The translations under genes were made by a program, and so were the position numbers. A stretch of DNA of 64,000 bases from Bryobacter sp964387685 (lineage in GTDB: Bacteria; Acidobacteriota; Terriglobia; Bryobacterales; Bryobacteraceae), in contig CAYLXK010000006.1 of the NCBI GenBank assembly GCA_964387685.1, positions 1 through 64,000 on the forward strand. Direction: 5' to 3'. The notes below the pieces were generated by a model, which saw only the letters and a program-made list of their open reading frames with translations, was not told the DNA's origin and searched no databases. Below are positions 25,807 to 35,119 of the stretch, piece after piece. Every line of letters begins with the position of its first letter. The first letter of the stretch is position 1.

Positions 25807-28800
25807 CGGATATTCACCCGGAGCACATTGCTCTGCAGTTGGAAGTTCAACGTCAAGACAACGTCCACCAGCCCACGGCCCGCCAGGTTCCGGTTCAACC
25901 GCACGTTCACCTGATCCAGGCCGATAAACTGCCCTTGCGCCCCCGCGTATTGTACGGTCTGCGGCTGCCCGCCCACCATGACCGTCGTGGTCGGCGCGGT
26001 TCCTCGCCCCCGGATTCCCGTGCCATAAAGCAAGAGGAATACCTGGTCTGTGGCCGCGCCCAGATCGATCGGCCGCGCCACCACCTGCCCCGCCGCATTC
26101 ACTTCCACCACCGGTTCCACCGTCTGCGTCCCATCCTGGGCAATCCGTAACACGTTGGCCGCGGCCAAGCCCGTCGCCGTTGCGGCAAATAATCCCGGCT
26201 GAAAATCGCGGATCTCCACCACCGCGCCGGCCGCCGCGCCGGCCGCCGTCCTAATCGCGATCGCGGCCGGACCGGACGCCACCTCTGCAGGGATCAACGC
26301 ATTCACCTGGCCCGGCGAGACAAAAAACAATTGCGCCTTTCGCTCGGTCCCCGTGAAGTCCCGCACCGTCACCGTTACCCCGCCCAACTCCTCCGGCGCC
26401 ACCGCCTCTTCGTTCACGACCAGACCATTGGCTAAATTGGTCCCGAATAACGACACAATCGACCCCGCCGCCAAGCGGCCCCCGGTGAAACTCGCTGCCG
26501 ATACCGCCGAGGCTACCCCGCTCCGCATCGACGCGTTGCGCAGCAAGAACAGCGTAGATTCGCTCGAAGTAAAATCGCCCGAAACTCCGACGATATCCAT
26601 GCGCCCGTCGCCGTCGAAATCCACCGCCGTCGCGCCCCTGTAGCTGACCGCGGTCAGCACCAAGCTCTCCGCGCTAAAGTTCCCGCCGCCCAGTCCCAAA
26701 TAGTAGCCCAGTGGCGTATCGCCACAGCAGTGCGCCACCACCATGTCCACGTTCCCGTCTCCATTCAAATCGGCCAGCGCCGGCTTGCGCGGGCCAAACG
26801 CCGTGTTAAGCAGCCGGGCCGTGCCCAGGGTGCCCCCTACGTTGAGCAGGACCGCAATCCGGTCCCCAAATTGTCCCTCTCGTACTTGCGCCACGACATC
26901 CGGGCGCCCGTCTCCGTTTAGATCGCCGATACTTATCTCTCCCGGATTTCGTCCCGCCGTGTAAGCGGTTGGCGAAGTGAAAGTACCCCCCGCATTCCCC
27001 GCGTACACCACGATGCCCCCCGGCGAATTGGTCGTCGCCGCAAATTCGTCCAGACCCCGGTTCACCACCACCAGCTCCGCACGGTTGTCGCCGTCCAAGT
27101 CCCGCAGCGCCACTCGCGACGGCTTCGGGCCGGGCGTCAAAGCCGCCCCGCGCGTAAAGCTGCCATTCCCCGCACCGGCAAAAAACGCCACGTTCCCCGC
27201 CTGGGCCGGACTGGTGCCGCCGTTGTTGGCCGCCGCCAGGTCCAGTCGCCCATCGCCATTGAAATCCCCCACCGCCACGTGCGCGAAATTAGCCGTGTTG
27301 TCCAGCCGCGTCGCCGCCGGAAAGCGGCCGCTGCCATTATTGAGCGCTACATATAAACCCAGCGTCGAATCCGTAAACACCAGGTCCGCGCGCCCGTCTC
27401 CATTGAAGTCCGCGGCCTCGGCCGCCGTAAGATTCCGGAATTCGCCGCTTAGCGTCGCCGTATATACGGTCTCCAGCCGCCCGGTAGCCGTGCCGGCAAA
27501 CAGCGTCGTACTCGAATTGCTGCCTACCGACAAGAGATCCGTTCTGCCGTCCCCCGTGAAATCCGCCCCGATCGGCTCAACGTTACTGCCTGCCGGAACC
27601 CGTAGTCCTTGCGCCCCGTCCAGGGTCCCGTCGCCCCGCCCAAAGAATACCGCCATCGTGAGGGATCTCTGGAAACTAATCGCATTGGCCTCGCCCGTGC
27701 CTTGAATCAGATCCAGTTTACCGTCCGCGTCAAAATCACTTACTAACAATCCTTCGTCGTAGTAACTGCCCGCGTAGCGGTTCTGCGTCGGAAAGCCCAG
27801 CGCGCCGTTCCCCAGCAGCACCGCGAGCAGGCCCGATCCCGTTCGCGAAGCCGCGGCTAAGTCCAGGTTTCCGTCTCCATTCAGGTCCGCCGGCGCCATC
27901 GACCTTACCGCGAAGCCCAACTCGGCCCGCACCGGCGCCCGCAGCGTGCCGTCCCCATTGCCCGCATAGATGTTTAAGCCTCGATCGCTGTCGGAATAGA
28001 TGACGTCGTTATTCCCGTCGCGGTTAAAATCGCCGGCCACCGGCGACGCGCAGCCTAAGGCCGTCGCGATCGTCGTCACCCCAAAGCTCCCGCCGCCCTG
28101 GTTCAGCAGAACGTGCAGCCGCGAGGCGATGGGGTTGTTCGTTTGGGTGCAAGCGATCACGTCCAGGCGGCCGTCCTTGTTTAAGTCAATCGACGTTGCC
28201 CCCAGGATGAATCCGCCCAGGCTTGTCGAAACCGGCGCTCCAAAAGACCCGTCGGCATTCCCCCGGACGAACGCCGCCGTTGCCGCGTCCGCCGTCGGCC
28301 CGGTGGAGAATACCATCGCGTCCCGCAGCCCGTCTCCATTAAAATCGCCCGTCAGCAAGGACTGCGGATTCGCCGCGATTTCCACTCCCACCTGGTTGCG
28401 CGGCGTCAAATCCGGATTCCCATATCCCACTGTCATCCCCGTCCGAAAGAAGCGCGTCTCCGTGGCCAGTACCGCCGGCACCGTACCGTTCGTCCCCAAG
28501 GCCGCAATCGTAACGATCTTGGCAGTCGTGCCCGGCCCTTCCGTTAAGGTATTGGCCACCATCGCGCTTCCTTGCGCCCGCGCTGGAAAGCCAAAGCACG
28601 AGTAGAAAGCCCTCTGAAAGTTCGGCGTCGTTCCCAACAACCGGTACGGTGCCGAGGCTGTATACCGGTACGCCGTGAAGCTACCGTCGCTTTGTCTGCC
28701 CAATCCTGTCGCCAGCGAACCCGTACCAAACTCCGCCAGGGTTAGAATCGCCCCGGATTGCAACACCACGGGAGGACAAGCCTCTTGCGCCCAGACGGCG

Positions 28801-28835
28801 CTAGCGATCATAATGCCCCAGACCACACTTTTCAT
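25803..28835 (-). CDS. FG-GAP/VCBS-repeat protein with Solibacter-type C-terminal domain
   Basis: A 1010-residue exported protein started at ATG 28835 (signal MKSVVWGIMIASAVWAQ); the frame runs on to 29126 but overlaps the next gene. More than ten FG-GAP blades are visible, each with a DxNGDGxxD calcium motif (GDFNGDGLRDAMVFS, DLNKDGRLDVIA, DFDGDGRMDIVG), predicting a calcium-bound propeller. The last 230 residues are the TIGR03437-like domain (AASFTGGRLAAGSIVSLFGTNLA..., QVNALIPAEVASG, LLLYGTGIRGRG). Probably surface exposed; ligand unknown. Confidence 0.93.
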   Translation of the reverse strand: MKSVVWGIMIASAVWAQEACPPVVLQSGAILTLAEFGTGSLATGLGRQSDGSFTAYRYTASAPYRLLGTTPNFQRAFYSCFGFPARAQGSAMVANTLTEGPGTTAKIVTIAALGTNGTVPAVLATETRFFRTGMTVGYGNPDLTPRNQVGVEIAANPQSLLTGDFNGDGLRDAMVFSTGPTADAATAAFVRGNADGSFGAPVSTSLGGFILGATSIDLNKDGRLDVIACTQTNNPIASRLHVLLNQGGGSFGVTTIATALGCASPVAGDFNRDGNNDVIYSDSDRGLNIYAGNGDGTLRAPVRAELGFAVRSMAPADLNGDGNLDLAAASRTGSGLLAVLLGNGALGFPTQNRYAGSYYDEGLLVSDFDADGKLDLIQGTGEANAISFQRSLTMAVFFGRGDGTLDGAQGLRVPAGSNVEPIGADFTGDGRTDLLSVGSNSSTTLFAGTATGRLETVYTATLSGEFRNLTAAEAADFNGDGRADLVFTDSTLGLYVALNNGSGRFPAATRLDNTANFAHVAVGDFNGDGRLDLAAANNGGTSPAQAGNVAFFAGAGNGSFTRGAALTPGPKPSRVALRDLDGDNRAELVVVNRGLDEFAATTNSPGGIVVYAGNAGGTFTSPTAYTAGRNPGEISIGDLNGDGRPDVVAQVREGQFGDRIAVLLNVGGTLGTARLLNTAFGPRKPALADLNGDGNVDMVVAHCCGDTPLGYYLGLGGGNFSAESLVLTAVSYRGATAVDFDGDGRMDIVGVSGDFTSSESTLFLLRNASMRSGVASAVSAASFTGGRLAAGSIVSLFGTNLANGLVVNEEAVAPEELGGVTVTVRDFTGTERKAQLFFVSPGQVNALIPAEVASGPAAIAIRTAAGAAAGAVVEIRDFQPGLFAATATGLAAANVLRIAQDGTQTVEPVVEVNAAGQVVARPIDLGAATDQVFLLLYGTGIRGRGTAPTTTVMVGGQPQTVQYAGAQGQFIGLDQVNVRLNRNLAGRGLVDVVLTLNFQLQSNVLRVNIR

Positions 28836-28852
28836 CCCGCCTATGCTAACAA

Positions 28853-29677
28853 CTAGCGGACCCCGACGGTAGCCCCTTGCACATGCACCGCCGCCGCCTG
28901 CGCTTCGGGGAAACTTTCCAACGGGTGCTTCTTCCAAACCCCCTTGGGTAACCATCCCAAGAGCAGCGTCGCTCCCTCGCTTGCAGGCAGCTTGCCCAGG
29001 TGCGTTGCGGGAATGGTTAACCTCCTCTTCGCCGCGGCCTCTACGCACACCACCCAAGCGGCGCTCCGATCCTTCGCTGCGCTGGCCAAGCCCACCCACA
29101 TCTCGCCATCGCCCGTCCCGCTCCACCTAAGCTCATAGTCTTTGTTCCGCTGCACCACGCTCGGCGTCTCTCTCTCAGGCCAGATAAACTCCCGCGGGCC
29201 GTCCATGCCAAATGCGCTTTCCCCTACGCGCACCTCCACGATCCCCGGGCCGAAAAACAAAGGCGCCTCCGCGGCTACGCCCATACGGCTTCCTCCAATC
29301 GTGGCCGCATACACGCCCGCCGCTCCGCTCACGGGGCTGACCGTCCGTTGCACGCCTCCCGTCGCCACCGCTGGTGCGATGGCCAATCGAATTCCCTCGC
29401 CCGGCAACTGTCTCCGCAACAAAGGCGCCGCGCCGGCCAGGTAACCCTGCACCTCCCCTCCCGCCGCCTGGCCCGCCAAACAGCGCCCCAGTCTGGGCTC
29501 TTGCACGGCCTCGATCCGCTTTCCCGTATGCGCAAATGCCATCGCCGCCTGGTCAAAGCGCTGCAGCCCCGGCCCTTCCACCTTCCACAACTCCGCCCGC
29601 ATCAGCAAGATCCTTGCTTCGTTGCGCTCCGCCAAAGGAAGCGGCAGCAATCCCGCCAGCAGCACAATCCACAGCAT
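28853..29677 (-). CDS. Hypothetical exported protein
   Basis: A 274-residue protein with a signal peptide (MLWIVLLAGLLPLPLA). The rest is beta-rich: GVYAATIGGSRMGVAAEAPLFFGPGIVEVRVG, FIWPERETPSVVQRNKDYELRWSGTGDGEMWVGLASAAKDRSAAWVVCVEA, LLLGWLPKG. The second half resembles a small sandwich domain seen in Solibacter proteins of unknown role. It lies 17 bp upstream of the FG-GAP gene on the same strand, so the two may be co-expressed at the surface. Confidence 0.7.
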   Translation of the reverse strand: MLWIVLLAGLLPLPLAERNEARILLMRAELWKVEGPGLQRFDQAAMAFAHTGKRIEAVQEPRLGRCLAGQAAGGEVQGYLAGAAPLLRRQLPGEGIRLAIAPAVATGGVQRTVSPVSGAAGVYAATIGGSRMGVAAEAPLFFGPGIVEVRVGESAFGMDGPREFIWPERETPSVVQRNKDYELRWSGTGDGEMWVGLASAAKDRSAAWVVCVEAAAKRRLTIPATHLGKLPASEGATLLLGWLPKGVWKKHPLESFPEAQAAAVHVQGATVGVR

Positions 29678-29702
29678 CCCCTCATCTTATAGAGCTGCGA
29701 AG

Positions 29703-30524
29703 GTGGTAAAAAGCAACTTGGACCGCCTCTTCGCTTTCGGGATCCGCCTTTTGTCGCGCTGCCCCCCCTGGCTCACCCTGCCCCTCATCAATTTAATCGT
29801 CGAAATGCTCGATTTCCTCTTCGCGCGCGGCCGCCGCGCCGCACTGGCCAATCTCCACGCCGCCTCCATCCCTCATCCCCCCCGCGTTTGGCGCGCCCTG
29901 AAGCGCTACTGGTCTCGCCACGCCCATCATTTGCTCCACCTCCGCTCCCGTGATGAAATCGCCTGCCGCTGGCGTGCCGAAGGCCTGGAACACCTGCATC
30001 AGGCACGTGCCGCCGGCCGCCCCATTCTCTTCGCCTTCTTCCACCTCGGACCCTGGGAAGAAGCCCTTCATGGCCTCGCCATCGCCTCTGGGCCCGCGCT
30101 GGTTCTCGTCCGTCCGCTACCCTTTGCCGCCTTCGAGGCCGAAGTAGAAAAACGCCGCCGCCTCTCCGGCCACCGCTTCCTTTCCGTGCACGATTCCCTT
30201 CGCCCGATCTTGCCTCACCTCCACTCCGGCGGTTCCCTCCTGCTGGCCGCCGACCTCTTCCCGCGCACCGGCGGCATCCGCCTACCCTTCCTTGGCCGCG
30301 ACGCTTGGGTTGACGACAAACCCGCCCGTCTGGCCGCCCAAACTCACTCCATCCTCCTCCCCCTATGGAGCGAACCCGGGGTCGGCCACATCGAAGCTCC
30401 CATCGACACCTCCGATCCTCGCGCCGCCACCCTCGCCCTCATCCAGCTGGCCGAACGGCGCATCCGCCAGCACCCCCACCTTTGGATCTGGATGCATCGC
30501 CGCTGGCGGGAGCGCAATCCTTGA
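29703..30524 (+). CDS. LpxL/HtrB-family lysophospholipid acyltransferase
   Basis: A 273-residue protein placed at GTG 29703 (VVKSNLDRLFAFG); the frame is open to 29622 but that part is antisense to the neighbour. Motifs of the LpxL family are visible: HxxxxE in FFHLGPWEE and a hydrophobic N-terminal anchor (WLTLPLINLIVEMLDFLFA). It should acylate a lipid A precursor or other lipid on the inner membrane. Its stop overlaps the TTG of the next gene (TTGA at 30521-30524), tying it to an FtsX-type permease. Confidence 0.85.
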   Translation: MVKSNLDRLFAFGIRLLSRCPPWLTLPLINLIVEMLDFLFARGRRAALANLHAASIPHPPRVWRALKRYWSRHAHHLLHLRSRDEIACRWRAEGLEHLHQARAAGRPILFAFFHLGPWEEALHGLAIASGPALVLVRPLPFAAFEAEVEKRRRLSGHRFLSVHDSLRPILPHLHSGGSLLLAADLFPRTGGIRLPFLGRDAWVDDKPARLAAQTHSILLPLWSEPGVGHIEAPIDTSDPRAATLALIQLAERRIRQHPHLWIWMHRRWRERNP

Positions 30525-32524
30525 TCGCCCTCCGCCTGGCTTGGCGTGGCCTCCGCGGCGCCCCTTGGCGTAGCCTGACCTTGCTCGCCGCCATCGCCAG
30601 CTCTCTCGCCATCCTCCTCGCTATTGAAGCCGCTCGCGAAGGCTTCCTCCGCCGCGCCCAGGACTCTTCCGGCGCCTGGCTGGGCGCGGACCTTGTACTT
30701 CTCGCGCGGGAGCCCGTCCAAGAGCTGTCTGGCTTCCCCGTCATTCTCGAAACCATCGTCGTAGTCTCCGGCCACGCCTTACACTTGAAAGTCACTCCCG
30801 CTGCCGTAAGCGGCGCCATCCTCGGGCCCGATACTGCCGCTCAGCTCCGCCTCCAACCCGGCCAACGCTTCCCCTTCGGCTCGACTGAGCTTGTCTACCA
30901 CCAAACCCTCAACGACGAGCCCGACCGCTTCATTGGTCTCCCCAGCGGTCTCCCGCGCCTCCTTGTGTCCCAAGCCCACTGGGAAGCCTCCGGCCTCGGT
31001 CTTCAGGCTCCCGCGCCCCTCTACCGCTATCTCTTCCACGAAGCCGGCCCGCCGGCTCTGGCCCAACGCAAAAGCGAGCTCCTGCGCCTCTACCCGGGCG
31101 CCCTCGTCCTATCCAAAGAGGACGGCTACGACGATGCCGAAGCCACCATCTCCCAGACGATCTTCTATACCCGCACGGTCGGCGCTTTCGCGTTCCTCAT
31201 GGGCTTCTCGGCGGTCTTCCTTCTGCTCCGCCTTAGCCTCCTCGAAGACCTCGATCAAATCGCCCTCCTCCACATTCTCGGCGCCCGCTTCGTCCAATCC
31301 CGCGCCGTGACGCTCTTCAAAACGGCCCTCGTCCTCACGGCCTCTCTCCCGATCGCCTTCCCTCTAGCCCGGCTCCTGATGGAATTCATCCACCGCCGCC
31401 TGGCTTACTTCTCCCCCTATTCGAGCCTCGGCTTTCCGCTGTCCCCGTCGCTCGCCTCCGCCCTCGTGCTGGCCGTCGCGTTGCTGTTTCTCGGCGCATC
31501 CCGGCTCCACGCCCGCCTTCGCCACCTCCGCCCCGCCGCCATCCTGCGCCGCGACGTTTCCGGCCTCTCCCGCTTCCATACGGCCTCCATCCTTTTGTTT
31601 GCTTTTCTCGTTTGCGCGGCCACGACTCCCGTCTGGCTTACTCACCGCGCGCTGGTTCCGGCACTGTCCGGCTCCAGTTTGCCTGGCGGTGACGGGCTCT
31701 TGGTCTTGGGCAAGCTGGACCCTGAAATAACAGACCTCCCCCCGCCCACCCGCCGACTCGACACCGTCTGGGTCCGCGTCCTCCAGAACTCATCCCCGCG
31801 CCTCATGGCCCTTGCCTCCTGCGAGCCTTCCCTCGAGGGCGCCATCCTCAACCAGGCCTTCGCTCGCCGCCTTGCTCTCAGCCCCGGTTCGTCTCTCGCG
31901 CTTGCTCTCGGCCGTCGCACAGCCACGCTGCCCGTCCAAAGTCTCCGCCGCGCCTCGGGCCTCGACGCCTTCCTTTCGCAGATCGTCCTCCCCTGCGAAC
32001 TCCTCCAGGGCCTCCCTCCCATCCACCTTGCCTGGTTCTCGGGCGACCCTGCGCATTTACGGCGAAGCCTTCCTTCCGTTACCCCGTCGTTAACTCGCGC
32101 CGAATGGCAAAGCCGACTTGCCGATCTCACCGATCGCGCGGCTACCCTCTTCTGGCTTTTCTTGGGCTACTTCGTTTCGATGGCGCTCCTGCTCACCTTC
32201 CTCCTCCTCCGCCTCCTGCTCCACAGCCGCAAAGACGAAATCGCTCTCTGGCGCACCCTCGGCGCCTCTTCTCTTCTTGTGTGGCGCCGCCTCGCCCTGG
32301 CGTGGTTCCCCCGCCTGGCCGCGCTTTCCAGTCTCGGCGTGGCTCTCGGCTGGGCCATCGCCTCCTTCGTCGTCACGCAACTCAACGGCCCTATCTTGCT
32401 TTGGACCCCCTGGCTCTTCGCCGCCCCGCTCCTCTACCTTTCCCTCTGGCTCGTCCTCTTCTCCCTAGCCCTCCGGCCTCTGCTCGCGCGTCGCCCTATG
32501 CAACTGTTCCGCCGCTTACACTAA
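30521..32524 (+). CDS. FtsX/MacB-type permease, TTG start
   Basis: A 667-residue membrane protein starting at TTG 30521 within the acyltransferase stop. The first helix is SLTLLAAIASSLAILLAIE; a large extracytoplasmic domain follows, then helices at about residues 220-380 (FAFLMGFSAVFLLLRL, TALVLTASLPIAFPLA, ASALVLAVALLFLG), another near ASILLFAFLVCAA, and three at the end (FLGYFVSMALLLTFLLLRLLL, LSSLGVALGWAIASF, LLYLSLWLVLFSLAL). This is the two-module FtsX arrangement of LolC/E or ADOP-like permeases. No ATPase is adjacent. Coupling to a lipid acyltransferase suggests a lipid or lipoprotein role (inference). Confidence 0.85.
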   Translation: MIALRLAWRGLRGAPWRSLTLLAAIASSLAILLAIEAAREGFLRRAQDSSGAWLGADLVLLAREPVQELSGFPVILETIVVVSGHALHLKVTPAAVSGAILGPDTAAQLRLQPGQRFPFGSTELVYHQTLNDEPDRFIGLPSGLPRLLVSQAHWEASGLGLQAPAPLYRYLFHEAGPPALAQRKSELLRLYPGALVLSKEDGYDDAEATISQTIFYTRTVGAFAFLMGFSAVFLLLRLSLLEDLDQIALLHILGARFVQSRAVTLFKTALVLTASLPIAFPLARLLMEFIHRRLAYFSPYSSLGFPLSPSLASALVLAVALLFLGASRLHARLRHLRPAAILRRDVSGLSRFHTASILLFAFLVCAATTPVWLTHRALVPALSGSSLPGGDGLLVLGKLDPEITDLPPPTRRLDTVWVRVLQNSSPRLMALASCEPSLEGAILNQAFARRLALSPGSSLALALGRRTATLPVQSLRRASGLDAFLSQIVLPCELLQGLPPIHLAWFSGDPAHLRRSLPSVTPSLTRAEWQSRLADLTDRAATLFWLFLGYFVSMALLLTFLLLRLLLHSRKDEIALWRTLGASSLLVWRRLALAWFPRLAALSSLGVALGWAIASFVVTQLNGPILLWTPWLFAAPLLYLSLWLVLFSLALRPLLARRPMQLFRRLH

Positions 32525-32527
32525 GCC

Positions 32528-32914
32528 ATGAGGTCCCGCCGCCCCATCGCCGCCTTCGCCATCCTCTTCGGCTTCTTCTCCTGTGGACCCGCCAAAACGC
32601 CGCAAGCCGGCATCGTCGGCACCTGGACTTTCAAAGGCGAAACTTGGCGCCGCAGCAGCCTCGAGATCGAATACACCGCCGACGGCCGCAAGATCGATTA
32701 CCGCCGCAACCCTCCCTGGCGTGGCACCTACCGCTTCGTTGACGCAGACACCATCGAAGAATACATGGGCCCCGACGCTCCCCCGTCCATCCAGAAACGC
32801 CGCTGGAAAGTCGTTCCCACCTGGCGCGATAGCGTCTGGAAGCTCATCGACGAATCCGGTATCCCCGTCTACCTGGAGCGCTTCCCGCGCCCGCCCTCAC
32901 AACCGGCAAATTAG
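32528..32914 (+). CDS. Hypothetical lipoprotein
   Basis: A 128-residue protein with a lipoprotein signal (MRSRRPIAAFAILFGFFSC, Cys19). The mature part has a lipocalin-like start (GIVGTWTFKGETWRRSSLEIEYTADGRKI) and short strands, like many small 'TIGR03067/lipocalin-like' proteins, though too short to be sure. It follows the permease by three bases, so it is probably in the same operon. Its 3' end overlaps the convergent pckG gene by 18 bp. Confidence 0.75.
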   Translation: MRSRRPIAAFAILFGFFSCGPAKTPQAGIVGTWTFKGETWRRSSLEIEYTADGRKIDYRRNPPWRGTYRFVDADTIEEYMGPDAPPSIQKRRWKVVPTWRDSVWKLIDESGIPVYLERFPRPPSQPAN

Positions 32915-34723
32915 CAGTTCCCGCTCGTACACCAACTCCGGCGGCAAATGGTCGTGCAGATCGATGAACAACTCTTCCTGTTGCACCAACTCATTCCGCC
33001 ACGCCTCCCGGTCCATCGTCTGGAGCGCCTCAAACTTCGCCTTGGGGAATTCTAAGCCCTTCCAGTCCATGTCTTCGTAAAAAGGCATCCATCCGATCGC
33101 CGTTTCCCGAGCCCGCACGCGCCCCTTCACCCGGTCCACCACCCAGCGCAGCACGCGCATATTCTCCCGGAAGCCCGGCCAGAGGAACTTGCCGTCCTCG
33201 CCCTTGCGGAACCAGTTCACGCAAAACACCTTCGGCGTCTCGCTCAGCAATCTTTGTAGCTTTAGCTGATGCCGGAAGTAATCCCCCATGTGGTAGCCGC
33301 AAAAGGGCAGCATCGCCATGGGGTCTCGCCGCACTTTGCCGATCGTCCCCGCCGCTGCCGCCGTCATCTCCGAGCCCATCGTCGCGCCCATATAGATGCC
33401 GCTGCTCCAATTGAAGGTCTGCACCACCAAGGGCATCGTCGTCGCCCGCCGACCGCCCAGAATAATCGCGCTGATCGGCACCCCCTCGGGGTCTTCCCAC
33501 TTGGCGTCAATCGAGGGGCACTGGCTCGCCGGCGCCGTAAACCGCGCATTCGGATGTGCGGCCGGGGTCTTGGATTCCGGCGTCCAAGGGTTCCCCTGCC
33601 AATCCAGGCACTCCTTCGGCGGCTCCGGCGTCATGCCTTCCCACCACACTCCTCCATCGGGCGTCAGCGCCACGTTGGTAAAGATGCTGTTCTTCGCCAG
33701 GCTTGCCATCGCGTTCGGGTTCGTCACTAGCGACGTTCCCGGCGCCACCCCAAAGAAGCCCGCCTCGGGATTAATCGCCCGCAGCCGCCCCTCGGCGTCC
33801 GGACGAATCCAGGCGATATCGTCGCCCACCGTCCATACCTTCCAACCTGCAAAACTATCGGGCGGCACCAGCATGGCTAGGTTCGTCTTGCCGCACGCGC
33901 TCGGGAACGCCGCCGCCACATACGTCTTCTCGCCTTGCGGGTCCTCCACTCCCAGGATCAGCATGTGTTCGGCCAGCCACCCTTCGTCGCGGCCCATCAC
34001 GCTGGCAATCCGCAGCGCGAAACACTTCTTGCCCAGCAGCGCATTGCCCCCGTAGCCCGACCCATAGCTCCAGATTTCGCGCGTCTCCGGGAAGTGCACA
34101 ATGTATTTATCGTCGTTGCACGGCCACGGCACGTCTTTCTCGCCGTTCTTTAGCGGCTTGCCCACCGAGTGCAAGCACGGCACCACGCGCTTCTCGTCCT
34201 TATCGATCTCGGCAAAAACGGCTTTCCCGATCCTCGCCATGATCCGCATGTTCGCCACCACATAGGCCGAGTCCGTCAACTGCACGCCAATTTGCGACAG
34301 CGGGCTGCCCACCGGCCCCATGCTGAAGGGCAGCACATACATCGTCCTGCCTTGCATACTCCCGTCGAACAGACTCTTCAACTTCCGCTTCATTTCCACG
34401 GGATGCATCCAGTTATTCGTCGGCCCCGCCGCATCCTTGGACAGGCTGCAAATAAAGGTGCGGTCTTCCACGCGCGCCACATCGCTCTTGTCCGAGCGCG
34501 AGTAATAACAGCCCGGCCACTTTTCCTGGTTCAGCCGGATAAAAGTCCCGCTTTCCACCAGTTCCTGGCAAATCGCGTCGTACTCTTCCGCCGACCCATC
34601 CACCCAATGAATCCTGGCGGGCTTGGTCAGCTTCGCCATCTTTTCCACCCAGCGGATCAAATGCGTGTTCTGGCTCAACGGGACGGAAACGTCGCGGCCG
34701 TACCGGGTAGCGGTTGAAGTCAT
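32897..34723 (-). CDS. pckG: Phosphoenolpyruvate carboxykinase (GTP)
   Basis: A 608-residue GTP-type PEPCK, full length for the family. Landmarks: YVLPFSMGPVGSPLSQIGVQLTDSAYVVANMRIM, the P-loop-like FPSACGKTNLAM holding the catalytic Cys, GDDIAWIRPDAEGRLRAINPEAGFFGVAPGTS, and NWFRKGEDGKFLWPGFRENMRVL. It decarboxylates oxaloacetate to PEP with GTP, the first step of gluconeogenesis. Its upstream region is unusual: directly beyond the start lies the atypical block 34739-37940, and a decayed copy of its first 120 codons or so is found at 37966-38276. Confidence 0.98.
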   Translation of the reverse strand: MTSTATRYGRDVSVPLSQNTHLIRWVEKMAKLTKPARIHWVDGSAEEYDAICQELVESGTFIRLNQEKWPGCYYSRSDKSDVARVEDRTFICSLSKDAAGPTNNWMHPVEMKRKLKSLFDGSMQGRTMYVLPFSMGPVGSPLSQIGVQLTDSAYVVANMRIMARIGKAVFAEIDKDEKRVVPCLHSVGKPLKNGEKDVPWPCNDDKYIVHFPETREIWSYGSGYGGNALLGKKCFALRIASVMGRDEGWLAEHMLILGVEDPQGEKTYVAAAFPSACGKTNLAMLVPPDSFAGWKVWTVGDDIAWIRPDAEGRLRAINPEAGFFGVAPGTSLVTNPNAMASLAKNSIFTNVALTPDGGVWWEGMTPEPPKECLDWQGNPWTPESKTPAAHPNARFTAPASQCPSIDAKWEDPEGVPISAIILGGRRATTMPLVVQTFNWSSGIYMGATMGSEMTAAAAGTIGKVRRDPMAMLPFCGYHMGDYFRHQLKLQRLLSETPKVFCVNWFRKGEDGKFLWPGFRENMRVLRWVVDRVKGRVRARETAIGWMPFYEDMDWKGLEFPKAKFEALQTMDREAWRNELVQQEELFIDLHDHLPPELVYERELLICRL

Positions 34724-34738
34724 ATTCTTCTGAGTGTA

Positions 34739-35119
34739 AGGGAAGGGCGCTCTCCTGGTGCAGCCTCACAGCCGGAACCCTGCTTCAGCGAAGAGCCGGT
34801 AGAGTGGTTCTTCGGAGGGGCGGGATCGCGGGCCATTGGCCTGGAACAAACGGTTCAAAACTATGCCTGCAACCAGCGGCTTTGGGTGCCGCAAGGGCAA
34901 AAATATGTGGCCTTTCAATTCATCGACTACAAGCGAATGAATCATTCCCATTGCATCGAAATGATCCAGTTCATACCGGAAAACTGCACGACCACCTATG
35001 GCTACCGGGTTACCCCAGGCAGCGCGTCCACCGGCGGAGTGGTTGAGGTGCAGGACACGGTAAACGGGCTCGGCGCTCCGCCCGGTGACGGCTGGACTCC
35101 TATCCTTTTCGACGATGGC
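34739..35119 (+). pseudogene. 5' part of the metalloprotease gene, frame-shifted off
   Basis: An open plus-strand frame without a convincing start enters from the pckG upstream region and reads EPCFSEEPVEWFFGG, QTVQNYACNQRLWVPQGQKYV, FQFIDYKRMNHSHCIEMIQF and DGWTPILFDDG. At 35120 it meets a second copy of a 16-bp unit and then a TGA. The next frame carries on with the same protein (FDDGIEWRPTRTKVYDV). I therefore read 34739-36962 as one gene lacking its true 5' end and broken by a 16-bp duplication. A GTG at 34886 could restart the short frame. Confidence 0.6.

Noticed and set aside
28836..29126. N-terminal extension of the FG-GAP protein to 29126
   Set aside because: It overlaps the coding end of the 28853-29677 gene and hides an obvious signal peptide at 28835.
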